Positions 22,834-34,110 are shown, numbered from the stretch's first letter. The stretch is DNA of 64,000 nt from Spongilla lacustris (GCA_949361645.1 OX442418.1:6656372-6720371), one strand, 5' to 3'. Numbers and translations: made by a program. The notes: generated from the sequence alone by a model not told the origin.

Positions 22834-23055
22834 CTATAAGCTTCCACAAGACCTTCCTTGTACCATGTAAGTTGCCACTGTATAAGGGAGCTGAACCCCT
22901 TTATGAATGAAGTCCACCACTGGCTTGATGCAATTACAGCAGGCACCAAATGGTGAAAAAATGCAATAGAATAAGCCAGCAAGAAGTCCCAGTGGCCAGG
23001 CAAATAGGATGAGTATAAAAAACCAGATGACAGACCAAAGCCATTGCAAAGCCAT
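22834..23055 (-). CDS. Small conserved-looking membrane protein (73 residues)
   Basis: Single-exon ORF. Residues 5-33 are strongly hydrophobic, with the signature FAWPLGLLAG, followed by FSPFGACCNCIKPVVDF, then HKGVQLPYTVATYMVQG and a short Cys-containing end. I recognise the order WPLG, a PF.AC-type cysteine cluster, KGVQLP and M..G as typical of a small invertebrate membrane protein family whose function I do not know. The Trp-rich start and amphipathic C-terminal half suggest one or two membrane passes with the KGVQLP helix at the membrane surface. It stands alone between repeats. The family match is from memory, so a chance hydrophobic ORF is not excluded. Confidence 0.6.
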   Translation of the reverse strand: MALQWLWSVIWFFILILFAWPLGLLAGLFYCIFSPFGACCNCIKPVVDFIHKGVQLPYTVATYMVQGRSCGSL

Positions 23056-23843
23056 TTTAATAATGAATATCTTGAGACTCTATGAGGAAAATAACAGCAA
23101 TGAGTATACAAACAGTAAGTTATTGTTCAAATAGCAAACGAGAGTTGATTTATAAATAATACATCATCGATATCGTTAGTACTTGTAGTTATGAATTAAC
23201 CACGCACGAGTAGTACTCTGACACAGGATGTACACCTGGTGCGGTTTTGTGCTAATTGATCCAAGAGTACAAACTATCTCCTTACATGGATGAAGCCATT
23301 TGGTATTGACTTGCAAGGCGGATGAAGAAAGCAGGGCTGCATGCTTGGAATTTGGGCGTGTAACAGTACGCGACTAATTATAATAATGCAGGGTATTAGA
23401 CAGATTTCTACGGAATGTATATCGCTGGCCTGGATTAGCCCCAGAAGTACATGCATATATAATGATAGCTACTATGTACCGAGATCTGATGTGGCTGTCA
23501 TGGTCATTTGATTTGGTAGCTAACTAGCTAGATATGTCAGGCCACAGGCGGATAGCGCTATCCTACATTACAGTACAGACAACATTTTACTGACCTTGGG
23601 TTCCTGAACTGCACTGCCACGTATACGCGTAAGGTCACGTGATTGAAATGAATCTGGGCTTCTTATGGTGTGATATTGGCACGATTGCATGCTCAATCTA
23701 TATATACGCAATTACTTACAGCATGCAGCTAGTGCTAGTACATCAAATATATAAGTTCGCGACTAGCGGTTTTTTACAGACAACATATGTGCATGCAGTG
23801 TTACGCTAGGCTAGGCGGTATATCACTATGATCGTTACATGTA
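23056..23843. other. No gene seen
   Basis: AT-rich DNA between the small membrane protein gene and the transposon at 23844; only short frames without recognisable domains. Confidence 0.4.
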
Positions 23844-24352
23844 CAGTGCTCCAAATGATAAGCTGCCAAAACTGACTTTTTCAGTTATTGGCCTATATCT
23901 TTTGAACCAATCATACTTAAAGCAGGGCAATTACTTTTTCTGATTCAGCAAACACTTTTGTGTAAGAATCTGTGTTGTTAATTCAATTAGCACATGTAAA
24001 CAAAGCTTGGCTAAGTGTAAACAAATCACGGTCAAAATCTCATTTTTCAATTATAATTCCCCCCAGGAATGTAACTATCAATTCAAATTTATTTTATGAG
24101 TACAACATTAGGTCTTCTATATATATAGTTGATTTGGTGTCTTAAGTCCTACTGGTTGGGAAGATCGGTACGGATTGATGAAATTTTCGAGGACGTTCGC
24201 GGTTCGCTGAAATTCGGACGATTTAGTTCGACTTAAGAAATAATTTTTACATGTTGTTACAGATAAGTGGTAGGAGCATCTATATATATCTTTTTTATTA
24301 TGTACGGTGTTTGCGAAGGTTTGCAATACGAGATAGAAAGCTAAAAAGCTTA
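23844..24352. repeat. Left terminal inverted repeat of the 3.26 kb transposon
   Basis: Pairs with 26595-27104, ending at AGCTAAAAAGCTTAA. A 69-codon frame occurs in both arms (24117-24326 minus, 26622-26831 plus) only because the arms are copies; it is not a gene. Confidence 0.9.
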
Positions 24353-24654
24353 AATTTATTGTAGTTTCATCCTCATTTACGAAATCCGTGACGTTTTATG
24401 ACGTTGTTGACACAACCGTGCAACGTCATATTTACGCGCCGCGCGCGAAATGAATTTGTTCGTGAGTACGAGTTTGAGTACCGAGTACTTGCATTCTTCG
24501 TACATATACATGTAATTCAACTTCTAGCATGCAATAAATGAGTACATATATATGTATACACAAACGTACATGTAGCACAAAAACATACAGGATACGCACG
24601 TTGAAGAATCAATCAAGCTAGCTACATGCATAAAAGAATTATTAACAAATAAGC

Positions 24655-26541
24655 CTAACTACTGTCATTAGTTACTTTTCTGTGTGACTTGTATACTTTT
24701 ACTCTAACTTCAACATCTTTTCCAAGGCATCCTTCTCTATACGCTTGTTCATAATCCCTACAAGTTCTAAAATATTTACTTATCATGTCACTTGTACAAG
24801 TTTCAAGTCCTTCTGGTACAATTTTCCGCAGTCTTGTGATTGTCCCATTTGCATAAGCTCTTGTGTGCTTTTTGGAATGGCACCAAACTCTCTCAATGGG
24901 ACTGAGTTCACAATGATACTTAGGATAGTATAAACATAAATGACCCCATTGTTCAACATACTCTTCTAGTATAGGTTTTTAAATTTTAAAGTCTTCATAT
25001 GTGTTCAACTTTTCCTCCTCATCTTCTCTGCATTCATATCATAAGTATCAACACCTCTTTCTTTTAGAACTATTTTCATGCCTTTAGGTCTACCATCATC
25101 TAAAACCATGCGCTGTACATTGCCGTTCCAAACTGTATCTCTCATTACTGGTTGTTTCCCCCCAGAACTAACATTCATTTTATCTACGTTTAATTGGTTG
25201 TCGGCTATTTTCCTGTGGGATGGAGCATTGTCAAATAAAAACAGTCCTCTTGCATGCGGGTATTTGAGTTCAAAAATATCCACTGCTTTCTCAACTTGCT
25301 TCATTAATCCTTCATTATTAAAGTATCCATCCTTGTGCACCTCAATCATAACACGAGCTTACTATCATTACTGTAAAAATCCATTAACATTATCTACAAA
25401 ATCAGATACCATTATAGATTGTCCCGAGGATTTTTGCTTTAAAACATTTGTGTGCTCGTCGCCCCAAAAGTACGACTGATCACAGTTGGCATAGTATGTA
25501 CTCTCATCATACACTACCCTAAATTAACGGCTTTACACCTTCTGGGCATAGTGGAGTTAAATTACTTGGAGTAATTGTTATTTTATCTAATTCTAACAAA
25601 TTGCTTAAAAATTCACTCCTGTGTTGCACAACATCTTGGCGCTCGTGTCCATCAAAGTAAACTCCTTTTTGGTGATGTGTACGCCCAAATCCCAGTTTGT
25701 GAAGCCATAACCTTGCTGTCTCTTCACTGATGTCATGGTCATACTTTTGTTTTACCCAAACTGCAAACATACCACTTGTGAGATTTGGTTCTCCCTTTTT
25801 GCATGCATTACTTCTAACGTATGTACGAGCACTTAGCTGAAAATCTTCATCTGAAATTAAGGAATCCAGTCGATCAAAATGTCCTTTCTCTGATGCCAAA
25901 CTTTCCTCTATATCTTGATCCGTAATTGTGTCCTTTCCATCTGATAAAAGGTCTGATGTGGATTGAATGTATTGCTGCATCCAGTTACGTATTGTGTGTT
26001 CTGAAAAATGTGTTACATTAGAAGCCTTTTGTGCTGCTTCACATACACCTTCGTTCCAGTCCACTAGAGCTGTACCCATCACAAGAATTGCAAATGCTTT
26101 CTGCAGTTCCCAGGTAGCATTTCGTTCTACGTACATTACCAAACTATCCATTCCTCTGTCAAACACAGGCTTGTCCTCTTTCAAAACGCTGCTTGTTGTG
26201 CACGTAACTTTGCTTTCGGGAGATTTTCTTGATACGAATAATGCGCGCAGTTTATCATTTGCCTTCGCGCTGCATGATCTTGTGCCTTTTCCAGAACTGG
26301 AGACTCCTTCCGAACTACTCGCTTGTTCTAACAACACTGACATGTCTCGCTTTCGTCGCTTAACACCGTCTGTCTTGGGAACACTCGCAGTTTCCAAGGC
26401 ATCTACGGTTGCAGCTTGGTTCTGAAAAGAACCCGTAGACAAAGAAACATTCGACGACGACATCATTCGCAAACTCCAGTTACAACGCACCTCAAGGGAA
26501 TGAATAAAATGAAAATGAAGCCAGCTCGACTGTGACGTCAC
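24655..26541 (-). pseudogene. Broken DDE transposase (Tc1/mariner-pogo-like fold)
   Basis: The N-terminal ORF (26541-25519, 340 codons) has helical DNA-binding-type sequence. The catalytic part continues in another frame: first Asp in VVYDESTYYAN (about 25490-25518), second in LFLFDNAPSH (about 25210-25240), and the acidic third position in YHCELSPIERVW (about 24880-24915), giving a full DDE-type triad. Also present are SSGGKQPVMRD and GRPKGMKIVLKERG, which I recall from a fungal/sponge DDE family. Breaks: one extra base at 25521 creating a stop; four consecutive in-frame stops at 25359-25370; a frameshift near 25010-25025; and a stop about 40 nt beyond it. The copy cannot make transposase. 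Confidence 0.88.
25359..25370 (-). other. Four consecutive in-frame stop codons in the transposase
   Basis: On the minus strand the 12 bases read TAA-TGA-TAG-TAA in the transposase frame. Matching protein lies on both sides: DNVNGFLQ before, ARVMIEVHKDGYF after. Confidence 0.9.
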
Positions 26542-26594
26542 GAAAGCAATAGCTTACGGAGAGGAACGGATAAATCAATTTCGTATGAAAAAAA

Positions 26595-27104
26595 TTAAGC
26601 TTTTTAGCTTTCTATCTCGTATTGCAAACCTTCGCAAACGCCGTACATAATAAAAAAGATATTTCCAGATGCTCCTACCACTTTTCTGTAACAAAATGTA
26701 AAAATTATTTCTTAAGTCGAACTAAATCGTCCGAATTTCAGCGAACCGCGAACGTCCTCGAAAATTTCATCAATCCGTACCGATCTTCCCAACCAGTAGG
26801 ACTTAAGACACCAAGTCAACTATATATATAGAAGACCTAATGTTGTACTCATAAAATAAATTTGAATTGATAGTTACATTCCTGGGGGGAATTATAATTG
26901 AAAAATGAGATTTTGACCGTGATTTGTTTACACTTAGCCAAGCTTTGTTTACATGTGCTAATTGAATTAACAACACAGATTCTTACACAAAAGTGTTTGC
27001 TGAATCAGAAAAAGTAATTGCCCTGCTTTAAGTATGATTGGTTCAAAAGATATAGGCCAATAACTGAAAAAGTCAGTTTTGGCAGCTTATCATTTGGAGC
27101 ACTG
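26595..27104. repeat. Right terminal inverted repeat of the 3.26 kb transposon
   Basis: Reverse complement of 23844-24352, ending GGAGCACTG next to the flanking TA. Confidence 0.9.
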
Positions 27105-27135
27105 TATATTAATAATATTATAACCATAGATACAT

Positions 27136-27240
27136 TGTGTATCAAATCAAATCCTAAAAGAAATCGCAATAATTTTATTATTATTTTAATAAATGACAAA
27201 ACATATTGGGATTCCTTTTTAGGATGTGATACACAAGAAT
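27136..27240. repeat. Imperfect hairpin just outside the transposon
   Basis: TTGTGTATCAAATCAAATCC then TAAAAG on the left pairs with CCTTTTTAGGATGTGATACA then CAAG on the right. A small MITE-like palindrome about 30 bp beyond the transposon's right end. Confidence 0.55.
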
Positions 27241-27452
27241 TGCTATTGTAAGTAACCAATGATATTATTTAGCATATATATAATTACGTACCACGAGCTG
27301 TACAATCAGTATTAAATTAAATTTATACACATTTCAAGGCAGATCAGTAACAGTTACACATATATAATAAAAGGGCTGATACAGACTAGATACGTTCTAT
27401 GGTTCTTACACAGATGCCGGATCCTGATCAAGACAGGAATGCTCATGAGAGT

Positions 27453-28130
27453 TCACTGTGAGAGTTGACTAGCATAAGCCAGGCTAAGCCTGCCATACAA
27501 TGTATGGGACTTGGAGCAATTTCCACTGGTGGCTAGGCATGATAAAGTCTGCATGGAGCACCCATTAGTCTCCAAATTTAGTAATAAATTATTATTATTA
27601 TTATTAATACATAAGATAATAGAGCAAGCAAAGAACGCAGGACACTTCATTAGGACTCACTCCTATTAAGGATGGCCGATTCCACTGATCTAAAAATGCA
27701 GGTGTTCAGCCTGCCATTTAGATCACATGTGATGACGTCAACAGACCTTGGCTTGGAGCAGGTGATATAGCCAGCCTAAATGCCAACTGAGCAAAACTCT
27801 TCACAGCCTCTTTACCATAGGCATCAACAACCAAACCCATCATAGATCTCCACAATTGCCTTCATTGCTGTTGTGCTTCCTGATCTCAGAGGCCAAGGAA
27901 CATCTGCTGGTCTTGAGTGGTCTTGATCTGGAGTTAGGTTATTGCCTACATCAACTTTGACACTTAAGTTTGACAAGCGACAAGAATCAGCAAAAACAAC
28001 GCTCAACAAGTTATGATGATGTACAACATCTCTCCCTCGTTTGCACGTGGAAGCATGGTTACGTACCTACATGTAGCTAGTGGCTCCAGAGGGAAATGGG
28101 AACATCGTGAGCCACCTGACGTGTCTAAAC
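27453..28130 (-). pseudogene. Retrotransposon endonuclease-domain fragments with internal (TAA)n
   Basis: Minus-strand pieces match the C-terminus of the ORF at 31659. TCKRGRDVVHHHNLLS is at about 28005-28060, then FADSCRLSNLSVKVDVGNN and SRPADV, then a GKEAVKSFAQLAFRLAIS piece at about 27770-27830. A (TAA)n run lies at 27585-27607 and a separate KSHTLYGRLSLAYASQL piece at 27453-27510. Frames change between pieces. The arrangement looks like two 5'-truncated insertions, one ending in a (TAA)n tail. Confidence 0.75.
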
Positions 28131-28799
28131 CAGGTACCGCGGAACTGAATTTTTTTTTATTGGAGGCGGATATCTTCTGCATGAGGGGACAACTGAAAGC
28201 CATGATGAGGAATAGGGGGCAATAGTGTAAGCCACTGAGAACATGTTAATACAGGGAGTGAAATTATAAGTTATATAATTTTGAGGATAGTGCCTTTTGT
28301 TGCACAGTGTTTAACATAAGATTGTCTCCCAATGCCATATGCTCCGTGCCATGCATATTGCCATTCTTTCAATATTGGTGCAGCGTCCATTGTGCACACC
28401 ACCAGTACCTGCACTACTGAACATTCAGTAGGCCCACTATTATAATTAATTTGGCCTAAGTTTAGAGGCCCACACCTCCTCCTGGAAAAAAAAATCTTTT
28501 AAAATAGGCCCAAATAATTCTTCATGGAAGAGTTTTCTGTTCCTTGCCACATGCATCTTCAGTGAATTAAAGTGTTATTCATTTCACACACATACACAAT
28601 TTGACAAAAATAGTTACGGTGAAATTAACACTTTTGGAAAAGATTAGTGGGAGGCCTGCACCATCATCCATGCCATGTCCACTTCTCCATTTTACCCTGG
28701 ACCTATACAAGCAAAGGTTAGTTGTACATCAAATAGCAAAAGTCATTCCAGAAGTCACACTGTACAAACCCATCCCATTGCTTCAGAATGTGACTTAAA
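28131..28799. other. No gene seen
   Basis: No domain recognised on either strand; a short unrecognised plus-strand frame lies at 28601-28798. Confidence 0.35.
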
Positions 28800-29060
28800 T
28801 TCTCCCACTTGATTGTACTTTGATCACATAGGCACGCTGTGCATCATGAGAAACTAGAAAAGGTGTAAATGTATCACGCCTTTCTTCAACAGCTGCTGAG
28901 TAGTTTTTTTTTCTGTTCTGCTGAACATAGCACAGCATCAATAGCGGCTAGCATAAGACTGGGCGTATGACACGAACATCTAGTAACGCCGCAGTTTGTG
29001 GCTGCCACACTGCTCGTATGCTGAGGTCAGCAATCAAAGCTACAGTTGCGCACCTGCAAA
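28800..29060 (-). pseudogene. Fragment of a second endonuclease-bearing retrotransposon family
   Basis: The minus strand encodes ADLSIRAVWQPQTAALLDVR then, in another frame, KKNYSAAVEERRDTFTPFLVSH. These match the tail of a retroelement group whose C-terminus reads roughly DL.VRGVW..QT...DVR..D...Y, then a lysine-rich stretch, then RR..FTPF. A sister fragment with the same motif lies at 37912. The family differs from that at 31659. The copy has frameshifts. Confidence 0.65.
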
Positions 29061-29778
29061 CTCCCGTCATGTATACGTACACCTGCTTGCTCATAACAAG
29101 GGGGGAAAGTGGGGTTAGCTCTGCCAGTGGCTGTGCACAGTTATTCTAACACACATTATATCATTATATCTAAGACCAGATGCAAAGGCACACACAGCTA
29201 AAGACGGAACATGTACTCTCCAACACCTGACATCTGCACATTCACATACAACCCTTACCATCTTTATCGATCTATATATACATGCTTACATGTATGCTGC
29301 ATGCACAACATATGCATGTAAGCTATGCCTCCATTCTGCTGGTAGCATAATTCATTCCTCAAATGACAGAAAAATGTATGTGACATGGGTTTGATGAGAT
29401 TGGTGGCCATATCCAGATGAACAAATGGAGGCAATATAAGCAGCTAGGCATGAAACACAAGACTATACGCAGACCAAAGCCACTCTACTGAGGCTCAGTG
29501 GGGCCCGTTTCCAGGAGAAGTCTGTCATGTCTACTGATGTACTCGGAGATGGACGGTGTCTAACACATCTATGTCAAAAAGATCAAGTGCTTTAACACCG
29601 CATCCGCGACTAATATAAAGTGGGTCCGAATTAGGGGGAAACTAAAAAACGAAAAGGTCCGCTAGCAATAGAATCACAGGTACTAGTTCTAAAATAAGTA
29701 GAGTAACCTTTTACACTATGTTCACATTATAATTTATAAGAGCTGCAACTATCACAGTTTTGATGCACACACTTTAAA
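29061..29778. other. No gene seen
   Basis: No coding signal or repeat recognised. Confidence 0.35.
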
Positions 29779-30785
29779 TATAGTGCGGTATGGTGCACCA
29801 AGGCATAACTTGCCAAAAACATTATCTCAAGTATCACAAAAACTAAAGATAATCACCATAGCAACCAAATATGAGTCAATACCTTATTTTTGACCCTCTA
29901 TCATATCTATATAAATTGGCTGACTTTGATGATATGTGACGGTTGCTATGGTTGTCCAATCGAATCAATTGATTGCATAACCTTATATCATATAAATGTG
30001 AATAGAAAATTGTGTTTGTAGTGTGCATATTGTAGCAGCTCTTCAGTCTTTGTAGCACAAAGTGTGAAATAACAGAGGCAACAATTATACACTCCCAAAA
30101 GTGCAAAAATAATGCCAGAATGAATGGACTCAATAAATCCTGAGACAATACAAAACTCCTTTCGGAAAACCAAAACACTGCACGTTTATCTATGTACAAG
30201 ATCACAAGGCAGGCTCTGACATTGAGAGTTTGATGAAAAGTGTATATAAACATCATAATTAGGTAGATCTGTAATGTAAGTGCAAACGTTTATATGATAA
30301 ATCCAGGTACAGGAGATCTTTTTGAACAAAAGCCTCTGTAAATCTATAGTATGATCTGTTTACTTTAGAAAAATAAAGGAAAAATTGCTTGGGATTATAT
30401 ACTGCTGGACTTGAATCGCTTTCTGTCAACCCTACTGAAAACGCATTTTAAATGAATTACTAATTCCCTTAAAATGAAAAAAGAAATCCCTTCTGTAAGT
30501 AAACTTCGTAGTCACTAAGTCCATACACATAAATAAAATATTGGCTGATTTTTACTGCATTGATTTGAAAGGTTGATTGGTTTGAAAGAAAAATGCAACT
30601 TTCGATTAATCATTTTACTATTTTAGTTAATTAATACATTAAACAGCAATCATATGTTGTCCTCAGTGTGGCTGATATAATGTGAAAGTCTGAAGTCATT
30701 GTGTCAATTCTAAGCTTCAGTACATTAATCTAAACGTATTATGCAGTTTTGGCAAGGTATGGCTTGGTGCACCTATCATTTCGCA
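29779..30785. mobile_element. About 1 kb element with roughly 40-bp inverted ends (tentative)
   Basis: GGTGCACCAAGGCATAACTT then GCCAAAA at about 29791-29817 is inverted at about 30740-30775 (TTTTGGCAAGGTATGGCTTG then GTGCACC). The interior is AT-rich with no recognisable transposase, only unconvincing hydrophobic frames. The ends could belong to a non-autonomous DNA transposon; no target duplication was established. Confidence 0.45.
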
Positions 30786-31095
30786 CCTTCTTAACTGTAA
30801 ATTCACAAGCATGCATGAGCCATCTATATCAATGCAGCTCTTGGTTTCCTTGAAAAAATTTTTACATGTACATGCAGACTCGCAAAGTAGCATGAAAAGC
30901 AGCAAAGTTAAACCGCACGCGATAATGTATAGAGTTCTATAGATACGATAGAACACATACACACAGTAAAAAAAAAACATCACATACGATTGAAAAAGCA
31001 TTTGAATGCTTTTAAAAAAGTTCAACTTGGCTTACACACTGCCTTTTTTCTATGATGATGAAGTACATGTATGTTTTTATCGGCTTGGACCACTT

Positions 31096-31353
31096 TTACA
31101 TCACCACATTTGTAGCATCCAGCAAGCTGAATGATCTCTCACAACATGCATCCAATGTTGTCTCAAGAGTTGTACTTTCACATTCCTGTAAAATACTCAT
31201 CATCGGACCTTTTAGTTTTTTTACTTTTTTTAAGGCAGGCCTAAATTTACCCACTTTACTCGTGGACGCGGTGTTAAAAGAGAGAAGGGGTAGTTTACAG
31301 AAGGTACAAATGCTACTTACTCGAGGGTCGACCAGATGTACCTTCTTCCTCAA
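31096..31353 (-). CDS. Unrecognised cysteine-containing ORF fragment
   Basis: An 85-codon frame containing SSICTFCKLPLLSFNTASTS then KVGKFRPALKKVKKLKG and, later, TTLDACCERSFSLLDA. The CxxC pair and later double Cys are compatible with a zinc-binding module of a repetitive or host gene family, but I cannot name it. It sits about 170 bp beyond the 3' end of a retrotransposon. It may be an exon, a transposon piece or chance. Confidence 0.25.
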   Translation of the reverse strand: MRKKVHLVDPRVSSICTFCKLPLLSFNTASTSKVGKFRPALKKVKKLKGPMMSILQECESTTLETTLDACCERSFSLLDATNVVM

Positions 31354-31517
31354 GCGGTAGCATGAGTTGTATACCTAAGCTGTGCTTGTGTGAAATATAT
31401 CAGTGGTACAAAAGTCAAGGTCACCAATGGGGATCCCGAAGATATCAAAGTTGGGCTGGTGGGACTGCTTCATTGATGTGTCACATCACATTTAGGTATG
31501 TTGCCATTAAGGGGTTA

Positions 31518-31548
31518 TATTATTTATTATTATTATTATTATTAAAAT
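31518..31548. repeat. (TTA)n tract, likely 3' tail of the retrotransposon
   Basis: TTATTATTATT repeats on the plus strand are (TAA)n on the minus strand, about 110 bp after the stop of the minus-strand retrotransposon ORF. Similar tracts accompany other fragments of the family (27585, 33739, 34092), so it looks like the element's simple-repeat tail. Confidence 0.7.
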
Positions 31549-31658
31549 AAAAGCATCATACGGCAAATACAGCAGCAGTATTAGTTATTACATATCATTA
31601 GACTACATGTAAACTATGTATGTACTGTATGTACAGTTCCACTCTAAAGCTACACTCT

Positions 31659-33737
31659 TTAACCTGGAACGCATCTTCTAGACAGGATTGCCCTAGCTAC
31701 TGACCTCACTAATGAAGTATTCAACCGCCCATAAATCTCTGTCAGGACCTTTGCCTTGGGGCAGTGCAGGGAGATTGAGAGGATGGAAGCTAGTCTAGCG
31801 AAGGTGTTCTGGGCCTCTTTACCCCAGTTCCCATACGATTCCACTGCCAGAGGAACGCATACCCACCCTAGCTCCTGACACTTCGGGTCATTGGAAGAGT
31901 GCTTTCGGCACTCTGCTTTGTGAGCTGCAACACCTGCTGAATTACACGCGTCATGCAAAGTGGCAGGAGTGAGTGGGGAGGTAACAGTAACATCGAAGGC
32001 TGCTGGCTTCGCCCTTTCCCATGCATCGACTAGCACATCAGCTGGACGGGAGTTACTCTGGACTCTTGAAAGGCCTTGACCAACCTCCACTCTTACAGAT
32101 AGGTGAGCACGACGACAAAACTCTGCAAAGATGTTTCGCAGGCGATTGTGTCTGATGACAACGTCCCCACCATGTCTGCATGATACCGCATGATGTCCGA
32201 GAGGATCCAAAGTGATATCGGGGCAGAATGGGCACACTGATTGAATAGAAGAGTTCATACCTAGCCACCACAACACTGCAATTTGGTACTTGGCTGGATC
32301 AAGATGCAAGCCCAAACCCACCGAGGGGACAACTGAAAGCCAAGAACTGGCATGAGGAGCAGAGGCAGAGAGAAGTCGTGCCTTATTGGCAGGAGAGGAA
32401 GTCATCAAGATAGACTGAAAAAGATGATCATCCAACTTCTTGCACAAGGCATGCTGGGACAGAGGAGAGGACAAAACAGACTCCACTGTGATGACCTCTG
32501 CAGGGGACACAAGGCTGTTGAACTTCGAAATAGCGCTCAACAAGTGGCGATTACTAGCACTACCAAAACCTGAAGAAGACAATGATGAGATGAAGGCAGC
32601 ACATGAGTGGTAGGATAAAGAACGAAAGCCAAGTCCTCCAAAGCTAAGGCTAAGTTGCGCTTGCTTCCAGTGATCGTCTGCGATGTCAGCTGCTATGCAA
32701 ATAGAGAAACAACGTCTTACCTCCTCATCAAAGAACTTCAGGGACTCACATGAGAGGCTAGGCGGAGTGGTTCTGGCTAAATGCACTAATTTACAATAAC
32801 TACCACAAATGCGAAGAAGAGAAGCTGCAACATGAAGGTCAGCGTCAGCCACCTCTACTAGGGCAGTGAGCAGCACCTTAGCCTTGGAACATTTCTCAGC
32901 AATGAAGTGAGAGCAATGCAAATAGTCACCTATCGGTACCCCAAGGATCTCTAAGTTAGGCAAAAGAGATGACTTCACAGCTGGTGGAAACAAATGGTTG
33001 CCTTGGGGACTGAAAACTTCACATTTAGAGAAATTGATGACAATGCCAATATGAGGTCCCAGTTCTTCAATAAGATGCAAAGCACGTAGGACTGCAGACC
33101 TTTTACCTGCAAGCACACCATCATCTAGGTACCATGCCTGAAGCAGAAGTTGTAAACATTCATCATCCGCATCAATGGTAGAAATGAGCTTCTGGAGAAC
33201 AAGAGCAAACAGCATGGGCCCTAGCGGGTCCCCTTGTTGAACTCCAGATTGTGAACTTAAATGGCCCATGGGATGCCACAATTCTGGGTGAGAGCCATAA
33301 CACCAAGACACCCAGGGCAGGATTTCAGGGAAAAAAGCTGAGCATTCATCAAGGACTGCCTGTCTAGAAACTAGGTTGAATGCATTTGTCATGTCCACTT
33401 TAAATATGACAAAATCCTCATCCTGCATCCAATGCTCTTCAATGCAATTTCGTAAACTATGGACAATCTTCTCAGCCCCTGCCCTGCAGGCCACTCCAAA
33501 CTGTAGTGGCTGGAAAAAACTTGAAATCTTCTCCTTGAGAGAGGCACAAATGCACTTTCCAGCCAATCTTCTCAGGGATTCTCCCACAACGATTGGTCTG
33601 ATATCTGGAGGAGAACCTTCCTTGTCCTTGTTTAGGGCTATTAGCCTACCACCAGCCATGAATTTAGATACTGCTTGAGGAGCCTTTCCTGACACTAAGA
33701 GGTTCACCACATCTCTAAGGGAGGAAGTGATTGGAGT
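31659..33737 (-). CDS. Non-LTR retrotransposon ORF: reverse transcriptase plus restriction-like endonuclease
   Basis: The 683-codon ORF (counted from 33710, open a little further upstream) is a 5'-truncated reverse transcriptase. Motifs: RPIVVGESLRRLAG (38-51), FKVDMTNAF (103-111, motif A Asp), QSGVQQGDPLGP (154-165), AWYLDDGV (192-199, catalytic DD) and GIVINFSKCEV (222-232). The C-terminus has a C493-x2-C496...H506-H507...C511 knuckle followed by HGGD, then RPAD (555-558) and FDVTVTSPL (572-580). This is the PD-(D/E)XK-type endonuclease arrangement of R2-like elements. The 5' end abuts a (TTA)n tract of another copy, so the N-terminus is missing. The long open frame implies a young copy, but it is unlikely to be mobile alone. 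Confidence 0.88.
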   Translation of the reverse strand, partial: TPITSSLRDVVNLLVSGKAPQAVSKFMAGGRLIALNKDKEGSPPDIRPIVVGESLRRLAGKCICASLKEKISSFFQPLQFGVACRAGAEKIVHSLRNCIEEHWMQDEDFVIFKVDMTNAFNLVSRQAVLDECSAFFPEILPWVSWCYGSHPELWHPMGHLSSQSGVQQGDPLGPMLFALVLQKLISTIDADDECLQLLLQAWYLDDGVLAGKRSAVLRALHLIEELGPHIGIVINFSKCEVFSPQGNHLFPPAVKSSLLPNLEILGVPIGDYLHCSHFIAEKCSKAKVLLTALVEVADADLHVAASLLRICGSYCKLVHLARTTPPSLSCESLKFFDEEVRRCFSICIAADIADDHWKQAQLSLSFGGLGFRSLSYHSCAAFISSLSSSGFGSASNRHLLSAISKFNSLVSPAEVITVESVLSSPLSQHALCKKLDDHLFQSILMTSSPANKARLLSASAPHASSWLSVVPSVGLGLHLDPAKYQIAVLWWLGMNSSIQSVCPFCPDITLDPLGHHAVSCRHGGDVVIRHNRLRNIFAEFCRRAHLSVRVEVGQGLSRVQSNSRPADVLVDAWERAKPAAFDVTVTSPLTPATLHDACNSAGVAAHKAECRKHSSNDPKCQELGWVCVPLAVESYGNWGKEAQNTFARLASILSISLHCPKAKVLTEIYGRLNTSLVRSVARAILSRRCVPG

Positions 33738-33738
33738 T

Positions 33739-34110
33739 TGTTATTATTATTATTATCATCATGTACACATGCACATCATAAATAACATAAGTACACTATA
33801 AACTAACATAATATGGCTAACAAGAACACAACCTAACATATACAATGTACTGGCACAGTAACACACTCGATCACTCACACACAGAACTAAAGTCATCTAA
33901 ACCATCAAAGGAATTTAATGTTCCCAAGACGGAGGAGGAATTTCCTCTCTGGATTGCCACAGAAAGGCGCTGGAGTAAGAACTGGTAGGATTGTGAGTCT
34001 CCAGTGGTTTGGTGCAGAGATGGCCAAGGTCCTTAAGAAAGGACAATGTTTCGGCACCAAACACACCAAGAGACTCACATGCTATGGGAACAACATTATT
34101 ATTATTATAT
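33739..34110 (-). pseudogene. 5'-truncated copy of the retrotransposon 3' end with (TAA)n tail
   Basis: The minus-strand frame at 33915-34110 encodes VVPIACESLGVFGAETLSFL, aligning with WVCVPLAVESYGNWGKEAQ of the main ORF (616-634). A (TTA)n run at 33739-33757 is its probable tail; a second run at 34092-34109 belongs to the next copy upstream. The larger copy at 31659 adjoins this tail directly, so copies are stacked head to tail. Confidence 0.65.

Larger units (their letters stand above)
23844..27104. mobile_element. 3.26 kb Tc1/mariner-type transposon with long TIRs
   Basis: Terminal inverted repeats of about 510 bp (23844-24352 and 26595-27104) begin CAGTGCTCCAAATGATAAGC and are almost identical. 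TA flanks both ends (23842-23843 and 27105-27106), the duplicated target of Tc1/mariner elements. One broken DDE transposase is encoded on the minus strand. The high similarity of the arms suggests a fairly recent insertion, although the transposase already carries several breaks. Confidence 0.92.

Noticed and set aside
25078..26425. Plus-strand ORFs of 133 and 152 codons
   Set aside because: Antisense shadows of the minus-strand transposase pseudogene.
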